38,731 bases of DNA from Spirochaetota bacterium (GTDB taxonomy: Bacteria > Spirochaetota > Spirochaetia > Treponematales > Breznakiellaceae). Both the position numbers and the translations under genes were made by a program. The stretch spans positions 1 to 38,731 of the forward strand of contig JAEXTK010000291.1 of NCBI GenBank assembly GCA_023406985.1, read 5' to 3'. Positions 1 to 7,319 of the stretch are shown here, in pieces (within the stretch, counting starts at the first letter, position 1; every line of letters begins with the position of its first letter). A model generated the notes under the pieces. It was not told the DNA's origin. It did not search any database and worked only from the letters and a program-made list of their open reading frames with translations.

Positions 1-599
1 CCCATGGGCCGGCCGCCGACGCGGCCGGCGACGACCGCCGGACGCTGCGGGAAGGGGGAGCCGGGGGTACGGTTGGGAGCCGCGGGACGGCCTTCGCCGC
101 TCGCGCCGTCCCGCGAAGGCGGCGGTCCGACGGGCCTGCCGCCCACCCTACCCGCGGCCGCCGCGGGACGCTGGGTGCCGGGAAGGCCGGGCCGCGGAGC
201 GGGACGCTCCTGGGGCGTCTGAGGGGTAGCGGCATCCTGCTGAGCCGCCTCGGGCCGCTCGGATTCGGAGCGCGCCGCGCCGACCGGGGCCTCGGTCTCG
301 CTCGCCGCGACCTTCGCGGGAGCGGGCGCTTCCGCCGGGGAAGGCTGGGAGGAATCCGGCGCCGGGGTTTGGACGGCCACGACCTTCGGCGTCGGCCGTT
401 TGACGGCAGGCGCAGCGGGAGCGCTCGGCGTCGCCGGAGCGCTCTGCGCCTGCGGCTTCTTCTTGACGACGACGACTTTCCGTCGCTCCGCGTGATCGGC
501 GCCATCGTTGGCGGCCGTCGCCTCGGGGGCTTCAGCGGCCTTCGCGTGCTTGATGAGCTCTACCTTCGGTTTTTGGGTCGTATCGAATTCCTCAGCCAT
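1..599 (-). CDS. infB: Translation initiation factor IF-2, N-terminal part (cut by window edge)
   Basis: IF-2 is the GTPase that brings initiator tRNA to the 30S subunit. Only the first 199 codons are visible, and the frame stays open to the left edge. The start ATG at 599 lies 9 nt after the nusA stop, with an AAAGGTG ribosome site overlapping that stop. The visible part is the poorly conserved IF-2 N-terminal extension: a short basic patch (RRKVVVVKKK), then a long Pro/Ala/Gly/Arg-rich linker. The linker carries a repeated AGRVGGRP(V/M)G unit about 45 residues apart. No G-domain motif is in view, so identity rests on the operon order rimP-nusA-infB and on the linker type. That order is standard across bacteria. 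Confidence 0.85.
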   Translation of the reverse strand, partial: MAEEFDTTQKPKVELIKHAKAAEAPEATAANDGADHAERRKVVVVKKKPQAQSAPATPSAPAAPAVKRPTPKVVAVQTPAPDSSQPSPAEAPAPAKVAASETEAPVGAARSESERPEAAQQDAATPQTPQERPAPRPGLPGTQRPAAAAGRVGGRPVGPPPSRDGASGEGRPAAPNRTPGSPFPQRPAVVAGRVGGRPM

Positions 600-608
600 G
601 GTTCACCT

Positions 609-2081
609 TTACTCTTCGTCCTCGTACTCGAAGCTCAAGCCTATACCGCAGTTGGGGCATACCGTCATATCGACGGTTATCTTGGCTCCGCATTCGGGGC
701 AATCGAACTCCTCGATCTCGGCTTCTTCTTCCGGGGCCTCGGCCAACGCTTCCGCGCTTACCTCCTCCTCGGCGTAGTCGCCTTCCTCCACGATCTCGAC
801 GTTCTCGTCGATGAGCGACCGGAGGCTTTCGAGTTGTTCCGCTGTGATTCCCCGCAAGCCCGCAAGCTGCTCCTCGGTGAGGGCGAGGAAATCTTCGATA
901 TACTCGACACCGTTCTCCATGAGCGCCTTAGCCGCGTCCTGATCGACGCCGGGAAGCTCGGAGACCCGCGCTATCTCTTCTTCGTACTGATCATCGCCGA
1001 ACAACTCGGAAACCGCACGCTTCGATTCGGACGATATATCCATATCGGCGTACTGCATCTCGGTCTTCACGTCGATGCTCCAGTCCACGAGGCGGTTCGC
1101 GAGGCGCACGTTGAGGCCCTGTTTGCCGATGGCGAGCGAAAGCTGGGACTCCGGCACGATGGCGAGCGCCTGGCGCTTAGCTTCGTCCAGGATCACCACG
1201 TCGCGGACTTCGGCGGGCGACAAGGCGTTCTTGATGAACCGCCGGGGGTCGGGATCGTACTTGAGGATATCGATCTTCTCGCCCTCGAGCTCCCGGATCA
1301 CCGATTGGATGCGCACGCCCTTGAGGCCGACGCAGGCGCCGACGGGGTCCACGTCGTCGCGGTTGGAGTAGACGGCGAGCTTGGTCCGGTATCCGGCCTC
1401 GCGGACGATCTTGTGGATCTCCACCGTCTTGTCGTAGACCTCCGGGACTTCCAGTTCGAAGATGGCCCGGACGAAGTCGGTGTGCGTTCGCGAGAGGACG
1501 ATCTGGAGTCCGGTGGGGGTCTTGTTGACCTCCACGATGAGCGCCTTGATGCGGTCATTGAGATGGTACACCTCGCGGGGGGACTGGAACTTCCGCGGCA
1601 GGATGCCTTCCACCTTGCCGAGATCCACGTAGATCGTACCGTTCCGTTCGCGCTGGTAATACCCGATGATGATCTCGCCGACCTTCTCCTGGAATTCGGA
1701 GTACAGGCTGTCCTTCTGTATTTCCCGGATGGACTGGTGGGCGGTCTGTTTCGCGCTCTGGACCGAGATGCGGTCGAACTCTTTTGGATCGATCTCGATG
1801 AGGAGTTCGTCGCCGATCTCCGCTTCGGGATTGAGCTCGTGCGCCTCTTCCAGATCGATCTCGCTGACGGGGTCGTACACGCCGTCGACGATCTTCTTCT
1901 TGGCGAAGATCGCGACTTCGGTGTTGTCATCGCTGAAACGCACCATGGCGTTTTCCGCGTTACCGAACCGGCGCTTATACGCTGCGAGGAGGGTGTTCTC
2001 GATGGTCTTGAGGACGAGCTCCTCCGAAATGCCCCGATCTTGGACGAGTTGGCGGATCGCTTCGGACATATCTGATGCCAT
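609..2081 (-). CDS. nusA: Transcription termination/antitermination factor NusA with C-terminal zinc ribbon
   Basis: NusA binds RNA polymerase and nascent RNA and modulates pausing, intrinsic termination and antitermination. The 490-residue protein has the NusA N-terminal domain (about 1-130), an S1 domain (about 135-200), and two KH domains (about 205-350, including VGLKGVRIQSV and AIGKQGLNVRLA). A helix-hairpin-helix region follows (ELPGVDQDAAKAL). After an acidic linker it ends with CPEC (461-464) and CPNC (475-478), a four-Cys zinc ribbon, plus an acidic tail. Textbook NusA lacks this ribbon. The start ATG overlaps the rimP stop (TGATG) and has an AGGAGGT site about 11 nt upstream, so the two genes are translationally coupled. 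Confidence 0.97.
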   Translation of the reverse strand: MASDMSEAIRQLVQDRGISEELVLKTIENTLLAAYKRRFGNAENAMVRFSDDNTEVAIFAKKKIVDGVYDPVSEIDLEEAHELNPEAEIGDELLIEIDPKEFDRISVQSAKQTAHQSIREIQKDSLYSEFQEKVGEIIIGYYQRERNGTIYVDLGKVEGILPRKFQSPREVYHLNDRIKALIVEVNKTPTGLQIVLSRTHTDFVRAIFELEVPEVYDKTVEIHKIVREAGYRTKLAVYSNRDDVDPVGACVGLKGVRIQSVIRELEGEKIDILKYDPDPRRFIKNALSPAEVRDVVILDEAKRQALAIVPESQLSLAIGKQGLNVRLANRLVDWSIDVKTEMQYADMDISSESKRAVSELFGDDQYEEEIARVSELPGVDQDAAKALMENGVEYIEDFLALTEEQLAGLRGITAEQLESLRSLIDENVEIVEEGDYAEEEVSAEALAEAPEEEAEIEEFDCPECGAKITVDMTVCPNCGIGLSFEYEDEE

Positions 2082-2545
2082 CAGTCTTCGACCTCCTGTG
2101 AATAATCGAGCTTCGCCTTCGCGACGACGGCGTAGGGTAGCTCCACGAGACCGGAGGCGCCGCGAAGCACCACGCGATTCTCATCGGCTTCCACGACGAC
2201 GCCCGCGGTCCAGTCCGAGGTGTCGTGGCGGAAGCACCGCACGCCCCGGCCGACGTAGAGCGGGAATTCCGCCGCGTCCTTGATGGTCCTGTCTATTCCC
2301 GGAGAGGCTACTTCCACGTACAGGTCCTGATCCGGGAAGGCGAGCTCGAGCCGGGGCAGGATCGCATGGTGTACCTTGGAGCAGTCGGCCACGCCGACGA
2401 TCCCCTTCCGGTATACCGCCGCGTGGATGCGGACCGAGCCCTTATGGCGCGATACCGACAACTCCACGAGCGACATTCCGAGACCGCGCACGACTTCCTG
2501 GAGGGAATCGAACAACGGATCATCCCTTCGGGGACTGAACTGCAC
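2081..2545 (-). CDS. rimP: Ribosome maturation factor RimP
   Basis: RimP is needed for 30S subunit maturation. The 154-residue protein has the expected N-terminal region (FDSLQEVVRGLGMSLVELSVSR) and the family signature around VEVASPGIDRTIK, followed by a C-terminal SH3-like domain with ELPYAVVAKAKLDY. Translation starts at GTG 2545 behind an AGGTGG site. No ATG lies in frame upstream. It is the first gene of rimP-nusA-infB and overlaps nusA by one stop/start pair. A sigma70-type promoter and a terminator-like hairpin lie directly upstream, so the whole operon is probably controlled in its leader. Confidence 0.93.
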   Translation of the reverse strand: MQFSPRRDDPLFDSLQEVVRGLGMSLVELSVSRHKGSVRIHAAVYRKGIVGVADCSKVHHAILPRLELAFPDQDLYVEVASPGIDRTIKDAAEFPLYVGRGVRCFRHDTSDWTAGVVVEADENRVVLRGASGLVELPYAVVAKAKLDYSQEVED

Positions 2546-2558
2546 GGCACCACCTATT

Positions 2559-2588
2559 AAAAAAGGAGTCGTTCGAACGACTCCTTTT
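2559..2588 (-). terminator. Perfect hairpin plus U-tract in the rimP leader (candidate attenuator)
   Basis: A perfect 28-nt palindrome spans 2561-2588, with the core GGAGTCGT-TCGA-ACGACTCC. On the minus strand it runs into six T residues (2564-2559). This is a textbook intrinsic terminator. It ends only a few nt before the rimP ribosome site and lies downstream of the promoter at 2617-2645. It can therefore stop both comF read-through and new rimP transcripts. Confidence 0.85.
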
Positions 2589-2616
2589 GAACTACGAAGC
2601 TTCGACTGTTGCGCTT

Positions 2617-2645
2617 ACTGTACTGGAGGGCGACTTCTTTGTCAA
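2617..2645 (-). promoter_or_regulatory. Sigma70-type promoter of rimP-nusA-infB
   Basis: TTGACA (2645-2640, perfect -35), a 17-nt spacer and TACAGT (2622-2617, 4/6 -10) on the minus strand. The predicted start is near 2610, so the leader would be about 65 nt and would contain the hairpin at 2561-2588. Confidence 0.75.
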
Positions 2646-2652
2646 CGGCCCT

Positions 2653-3357
2653 TCAATCGTAGCAAAACGTGAGGGCGTAGACCTTTTCGCTGCCCGATTC
2701 CTTGAGCGCGCGGGCGCACGCGTCGAGGGTGGCGCCGGTGGTGATCACGTCGTCGAGGAGAAGGGCGACCCGCGGCGGACCTGCGACGCAGACCATTTTT
2801 CCCACGAGGTTCGTCGCCCGCCCCCGCCGGTCCAGCTCCTTTTGGCTGCGCGACGGCAAGCGGCGCAGGCAGCGCTCGACCGCGACGCCCGACCGTTCTA
2901 GGTCGCGCGCGAGGCGTTCCACCTGGTCCCAGCCGTTCCGCTTGAGCTTGCCCGGACGGGGCGGTACCGGGACCACGATGGGAGCCTCGGCCGCCATGGC
3001 CAGGACTTCCTCCCTGAACAGGCCCGCCAGGAAGGCGGAGGCCGCCCTCCCCGTCCCGAATTTATAGGAGACGAGGAGGGCCCGCGCGGGCCCTCCGTAC
3101 CGGAAGAGGGCTTTGGCCGCGTCGAACGCTGGCGCAGGCCGGCCCCGGCACTCGCCGCAGAGATCCCGTTCGGAGATGAGCGGTTTCCCGCACCGCGGGC
3201 AGCGGGCGCAGCTCTCGGGGATGAGGCGAGAAGCGCAATCGGCGCAGAGCCCCGCGCGGCATTCCGCGCCGTCCAAGAGGGGGCCGCAACAGAGGGCGCA
3301 GCCCGCTGGAAACGCGAACTCCCGCAGGGAGGCGATGATCCCAGCCAAGAGGTTCAT
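2653..3357 (-). CDS. comF: ComF family protein (double zinc finger plus phosphoribosyltransferase fold)
   Basis: ComF-type proteins act in DNA uptake in competent bacteria, but many non-competent species carry them and their chemistry is unsettled. The 234-residue protein starts with Cys pairs (CALC, CADC, CPRC, CGEC within residues 18-70), consistent with zinc ribbons. A type I phosphoribosyltransferase domain follows, with the PRPP motif VALLLDDVITTGATL near the C-terminus and the family signature VPVPP. The start ATG at 3357 has no convincing ribosome site (the upstream GGAG is about 14 nt away). The gene lies 47 nt downstream of mutS on the same strand and is followed by the rimP promoter. 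Confidence 0.92.
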   Translation of the reverse strand: MNLLAGIIASLREFAFPAGCALCCGPLLDGAECRAGLCADCASRLIPESCARCPRCGKPLISERDLCGECRGRPAPAFDAAKALFRYGGPARALLVSYKFGTGRAASAFLAGLFREEVLAMAAEAPIVVPVPPRPGKLKRNGWDQVERLARDLERSGVAVERCLRRLPSRSQKELDRRGRATNLVGKMVCVAGPPRVALLLDDVITTGATLDACARALKESGSEKVYALTFCYD

Positions 3358-3404
3358 ACGGGAGGTACGGCTCCGCCGCGTCCGGCGCTTGGCCCGGCTG
3401 GCGT

Positions 3405-6119
3405 TCAGGAATCGAAAAGCGTCGGCGAACGCTCCTCTGGCGGAGCGGTCCGGCCCGGCCGGCGTCTACGGCGTCCCTCTCCCTCGCCCCCCCGTTCCAA
3501 TCGGCGCTTCCACTCATGCACGAGGGCGAGCGCCTCCAGGGGCGTCGTACGATCCACGTCCAAGGAAGCCAACTCTTTCGCTATACCGTAGGTCTCAGCC
3601 TCAGGGCCCTCGGGCGGTTCGCTTTCCCGTTCGCTCTCGGCGGGGAAACGCAGTCCGAGTTCGGCCGGGAGCGTATTCCCGCTCTTCCGGATGAGGGAAA
3701 GTATCCGGTCGGCGCGGTCGAGGACGCGATCTCCGAGGCCCGCGAGGCGGGCGACGTGGAGGCCATAGGACTCGGCGGCGGCTCCTTCCCGCAATTTCTT
3801 GAGGAAGACGATTTCGCCGTCCCGCTCCATGACCTCCATGGAACGGTTGGCGAGGTGTTCATGGGCGAGGCGGGAAAGCTCGTGGTAGTGGGTGGCGAAT
3901 AGCGTGCGGCACCGGATCCCGTCCAGGAGCTCCTCGCTGACCGCCCAGGCGATGGCCAAGCCGTCGTCGGTGCCGGTCCCCCGCCCCACCTCGTCCATGA
4001 TGACGAGGCTGCGATCGGTAGCCGAACGGAGGATATTCGCCGTCTCGTTCATCTCTACGAGGAAGGTGGACTCGCCGCGCGCGAGGTTGTCCGCGGCCCC
4101 CACGCGACAGAATACGCGGTCGATGACGCCGATGCGGGCTTCCCGCGCGGGCACGAAGGAGCCGATCTGCGCCATGAGGGTGATGAGCGCCGCTTGCCGG
4201 AGGTACGTGGACTTCCCCGCCATGTTGGGACCGGTCACGAGGGCGAAGGCGACGGCGGAGGTATCCAAATCGAGATCGTTCGGCACGAATTCGCCCCGCG
4301 GCAGGTGGGCCTCCACCACCGGGTGCCGCCCTTCCACGATGCGGAGCCGCCGCTCGTCGTCCACTTCGGGGCGGTTCCAGAGCCGGACCGTGGCCGCGCG
4401 CGCGAGGGATTGCGTCACGTCGAGCGCGGCGATGCGGTGAGCGGCGGCGAGGAGATCGGGGATCGCCTTCTTCGCCGTCTCCCTGATCTCCAGGAAGAGT
4501 CGTTTCTCCAGGTCCACGATCCGTTCCGAGGCCCCGTTGATCTCGGATTCGAGCGCGGCCAAGCGGTCGGTCGTGTAGCGCTCTCCGCCGACCACGCCCT
4601 GCCTGCGTATGAAGCGGGGCGGCACCGCCGCCAGGTTGGCCTTGGTCACCTCGAAGAAATAACCGATCAGGCGATTGTACCGTATCTTGAGGCTCGAAAT
4701 ACCGGTGGCCGCGCGCTCCTCCTCGAGGTACTCCTCCAAGAGTTGGCGGCCGCTGTTCTTCACCCGTTTGAGTTCGTCGAGTTCGGCGTCGTAGCCGTCC
4801 TTGATGAGGTTGCCGTCCGTGAGCAGGATGGAAGGATCGTCGGCGATGCCGCGCTCCAGGAGGCCGCGCAACTCGGCGAGGCGTCCCGCCGTAGCCGCGT
4901 CCACTGCCGCGTCCTCGTCATCTCCGGACGCTTGCGAAGGAGGGACGATGAAGGCCGCCTCCTGGGCGATCTCCTCGATCTTTTCGTAGGCGGCGAGGCT
5001 CGCGCGGACACCGACGAGATCCTTGCCGTGGGCGCGGTCCATGGCGACGCGGGATGACAGGCGTTCCAGGTCCAGGGATTTCGCGAGGGCCTCCCGCAGG
5101 GCAGAAAGGCGGGATTGCTGGCGGTAGAGGGCTTCCACCGCGTCCAGGCGTCGGTTGATCGCCGCCGGGGAGCGGAGCGGGTGCAGGATCCAGCGCTTGA
5201 GGAGGCGGAGGCCCATGGACGTCTTGGTCTCGTCCATGACTTCGAGGAGCGTGAAGCGCTCGTCTCCGTCCCGCAGGTTGCGGACTAGTTCCAGGTTGCG
5301 CTGGGAGGATTCGTCCATCCCGACGTAGTCCTCGTCGCCGTACACGCGGAGCGCGCGCACGTGGGGCAGGAGGCTCTTGGCGGTGTCGTCCAGGTACGAA
5401 AGGAGGGCCCCCGCGGTCAGGACTTCCGGGGAGGAGGTTTCCAGACCGAACCCGTGCAGGTTCGCCGTCTGGAACTGGCGTTGGAGCCGCTCCGCGCTCC
5501 GCTCCGCGTCGAAGAGCCAATCGGACCACCGGTTGACGACCAGCGAACTCCGGTCGCCGATCGCCGCCGCGAGGTCGGGCCACTCCTCGATGAGCGATTC
5601 CTGGACGATGATCTCGCGGGGGTCGATGCGCTCCAATTCCTTGCGCAGCCGATCCGGCGCCCGTTCCATGGGGAAGGATGTGGCGCGAAAGTCTCCGGTC
5701 GAAGGCTCGATATACGCGAAGGATACGCTGCCGCGCGATGCCGCGAAGGCGGCGAGGTAGTTGGAATTGCTCGTCTCGAGGTAGTCCTCGTCCACCGTGG
5801 TTCCCGGCGTGATCACCTCGACGACGCGCCGGTCCGCGAGGCCCTTTCCCGGCCCCGGGAGGGATATCTGCTCGCAGATCGCGACCTTTTTGCCGAGGCG
5901 GAGCAGCCGCGCGATATAGGCCCGCGCGGCGTGGTAGGGGACGCCGCACATCGGCAGGCCGTTGCGGCTCGTGAGCGTCAGGTTGAGGAGGGAGGAAACC
6001 TCGGTCGCGTCCTCCGCGAACATTTCGTAAAAATCCCCGAGGCGGAAGAAGAGGACATCGTCCCGATGTTCCCGTTTGATCCGTCGGTATTGCTCTATCA
6101 TGGGGCTCGCGTCAGCCAT
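3405..6119 (-). CDS. mutS: DNA mismatch repair protein MutS
   Basis: MutS recognises mismatches and small loops and recruits MutL using ATP. The 904 residues are within the family range. Domain I has the mismatch-reading FYE at 30-32. The ATPase domain has Walker A GPNMAGKST (630-638), Walker B IMDE (to 710) and GRGTGTDDG. The C-terminus ends SPTLFDS, which resembles a beta-clamp-binding motif (QxxLF type). The start at 6119 gives the usual N-terminus. It has no Shine-Dalgarno site, and a perfect TATAAT sits 9 nt before the ATG, so the mRNA is probably leaderless. An R-rich linker (GRRRRRPGR) precedes the C-terminal tip. Confidence 0.98.
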   Translation of the reverse strand: MADASPMIEQYRRIKREHRDDVLFFRLGDFYEMFAEDATEVSSLLNLTLTSRNGLPMCGVPYHAARAYIARLLRLGKKVAICEQISLPGPGKGLADRRVVEVITPGTTVDEDYLETSNSNYLAAFAASRGSVSFAYIEPSTGDFRATSFPMERAPDRLRKELERIDPREIIVQESLIEEWPDLAAAIGDRSSLVVNRWSDWLFDAERSAERLQRQFQTANLHGFGLETSSPEVLTAGALLSYLDDTAKSLLPHVRALRVYGDEDYVGMDESSQRNLELVRNLRDGDERFTLLEVMDETKTSMGLRLLKRWILHPLRSPAAINRRLDAVEALYRQQSRLSALREALAKSLDLERLSSRVAMDRAHGKDLVGVRASLAAYEKIEEIAQEAAFIVPPSQASGDDEDAAVDAATAGRLAELRGLLERGIADDPSILLTDGNLIKDGYDAELDELKRVKNSGRQLLEEYLEEERAATGISSLKIRYNRLIGYFFEVTKANLAAVPPRFIRRQGVVGGERYTTDRLAALESEINGASERIVDLEKRLFLEIRETAKKAIPDLLAAAHRIAALDVTQSLARAATVRLWNRPEVDDERRLRIVEGRHPVVEAHLPRGEFVPNDLDLDTSAVAFALVTGPNMAGKSTYLRQAALITLMAQIGSFVPAREARIGVIDRVFCRVGAADNLARGESTFLVEMNETANILRSATDRSLVIMDEVGRGTGTDDGLAIAWAVSEELLDGIRCRTLFATHYHELSRLAHEHLANRSMEVMERDGEIVFLKKLREGAAAESYGLHVARLAGLGDRVLDRADRILSLIRKSGNTLPAELGLRFPAESERESEPPEGPEAETYGIAKELASLDVDRTTPLEALALVHEWKRRLERGGEGEGRRRRRPGRTAPPEERSPTLFDS

Positions 6120-6128
6120 GGGAGTTGC

Positions 6129-6157
6129 ATTATAGGGGAGGATGTTTTAAAGTACAA
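6129..6157 (-). promoter_or_regulatory. mutS promoter abutting the start codon (leaderless type)
   Basis: Minus-strand TTGTAC (3/6 -35), a 17-nt spacer and perfect TATAAT (6134-6129). Only 9 nt separate the -10 box from the mutS ATG at 6119, so the 5' leader would be about 1-3 nt. Confidence 0.65.
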
Positions 6158-6211
6158 CACGCATATCCGCTTCCCCGGGACGGCGGAAGCGGGAGTTTCA
6201 AGGAGCCTGAC

Positions 6212-6703
6212 GTGGGCGAAGCCTTGTACTACAAGGAAAAAGACAACATGCTCTTTCTTCGGGCGGAAGGCCACGTGACGGCCGCGCTCTGCGCTGACCT
6301 GCGCGAGCGCGTCTTCGCGCGGTTCGAGGAGAGCCCCGCCGTCCGCGCGGTCTTCATCGACCTCTCCGCGTGCGATTACATGGATTCCACGTTCATGGGC
6401 CTTATCGTCGGCTTCAACAAGCGGCTCGCGCGCTCCTCCTCGGTTCGCTTATCCATCGTTAAACCCACGGAGACGGCCCGCGAACTCCTCTCCGGCCTCG
6501 GTCTCGCCGCCTTAGTCGATATCGTCGAGACCGCCGAACCCTTCCCCGGGGACATGGAGAACGTCGTGAAGACGAAGAGCGCGAACGCCGAACTCCTCCT
6601 CAAAGCCCACGAGAACCTCATGGAGCTGTCGGAAGAAAACCGGCAAAAATTCGCGCTCCTCCACGCGGCGCTCAAGAAGAACTCGGAAAAGAAAGAAGAG
6701 TAA
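6212..6703 (+). CDS. STAS-domain (anti-sigma-factor-antagonist-like) protein
   Basis: A 163-residue protein with a SpoIIAA-type STAS fold: a beta-rich N-terminus, then VFIDLSACDYMDSTFMG, in which Ser59 sits where SpoIIAA-type antagonists are phosphorylated. A charged helical tail of about 60 residues follows. The frame extends upstream to 6125, but the GTG at 6212 has an AAGGAG site 6 nt before it and starts right at the STAS domain. The gene stands alone between divergent mutS and convergent skp. No partner kinase, phosphatase or sigma factor is in the window, so its pathway is unknown. Confidence 0.85.
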   Translation: MGEALYYKEKDNMLFLRAEGHVTAALCADLRERVFARFEESPAVRAVFIDLSACDYMDSTFMGLIVGFNKRLARSSSVRLSIVKPTETARELLSGLGLAALVDIVETAEPFPGDMENVVKTKSANAELLLKAHENLMELSEENRQKFALLHAALKKNSEKKEE

Positions 6704-6738
6704 GCGGGGCGGGATGCCGCAGCGCGTTCCGGACGCGT

Positions 6739-6773
6739 CCGCGGATCCCCGGAGCTTCCCCCGGGGACCGCGG
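6739..6773. terminator. GC-rich hairpin between convergent STAS and skp genes
   Basis: CCGCGGATCCCCGG pairs with CCGGGGACCGCGG (one bulge, 8-nt loop), directly before the skp stop at 6774-6776. It has no T-tract in either direction. It is positioned as a shared, bidirectional terminator or mRNA 3' stabiliser. Confidence 0.5.
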
Positions 6774-7304
6774 TCAGCGGCCGGCCTTGGTCATCAGGTT
6801 CTGGATGACCAAGTCGGTGATATCCACCGTCGGGCTATACCAGACGATGCCCGCGCTCTCCTTGAGATTGAGCACCATGCTGTAGCCTTCGCTCTCCGCC
6901 ACGCGCCGGATCTCGTCGTAAACCTGCTGCAGGAACGCGCTCGACTGGGTCATGCGCTTCTTCTGGTCCTCGAGCTCCGCCGTCTTCACGCGATAGTATT
7001 CCTGCAGGTACTTCGTCTTCTTGGCGATGTCCGCCTCCAGGCGGAGCACCCGCTCGTTGTCACCCGCCGTTTCGGCGTCGAGCCGCGCCTTGGAAAGGCT
7101 ATCGATCTCGGTGGTCATCCGGTCCAGGTCGCTCTGGACACGCCTGCTACGTTCTTCCCAATCTCGAACGACCTTGGAGTCCTGATAGAAGACCGTATAG
7201 AGCTTCGGTAAATCGACCACGGCGAAGCGGGTCAGCTGTTGGGCATGCGAGGCCAACGCCGCGACCGTCAAGAGCGCGCCGAGGCAAAAGGTTCTTTTTC
7301 GCAT
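6774..7304 (-). CDS. skp: OmpH/Skp-like periplasmic chaperone
   Basis: Skp holds unfolded outer-membrane proteins in the periplasm for BamA. The protein has a Sec signal peptide (MRKRTFCLGALLTVAALASHAQQ), a short beta strand (FAVVDLPKLY), a long charged helical section (about 40-120) rich in K/E/D/Q, and a C-terminal strand (YSMVLNLKESAGIVWYS). This is the OmpH family layout at normal length (176 residues). An ATG at 7310 is in frame, but the GGAGG site at 7312-7316 is only 1 nt from it and 7 nt from the ATG at 7304, so 7304 is preferred. It is the last gene of tamB-bamA-skp. Confidence 0.93.
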   Translation of the reverse strand: MRKRTFCLGALLTVAALASHAQQLTRFAVVDLPKLYTVFYQDSKVVRDWEERSRRVQSDLDRMTTEIDSLSKARLDAETAGDNERVLRLEADIAKKTKYLQEYYRVKTAELEDQKKRMTQSSAFLQQVYDEIRRVAESEGYSMVLNLKESAGIVWYSPTVDITDLVIQNLMTKAGR

Positions 7305-7319
7305 CGTCATACCTCCGGA

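Noticed and set aside
369..2075. 568-codon plus-strand open frame opposite nusA
   Set aside because: It mirrors nusA across its full length, has no domain or ribosome site, and arises from the high GC content.
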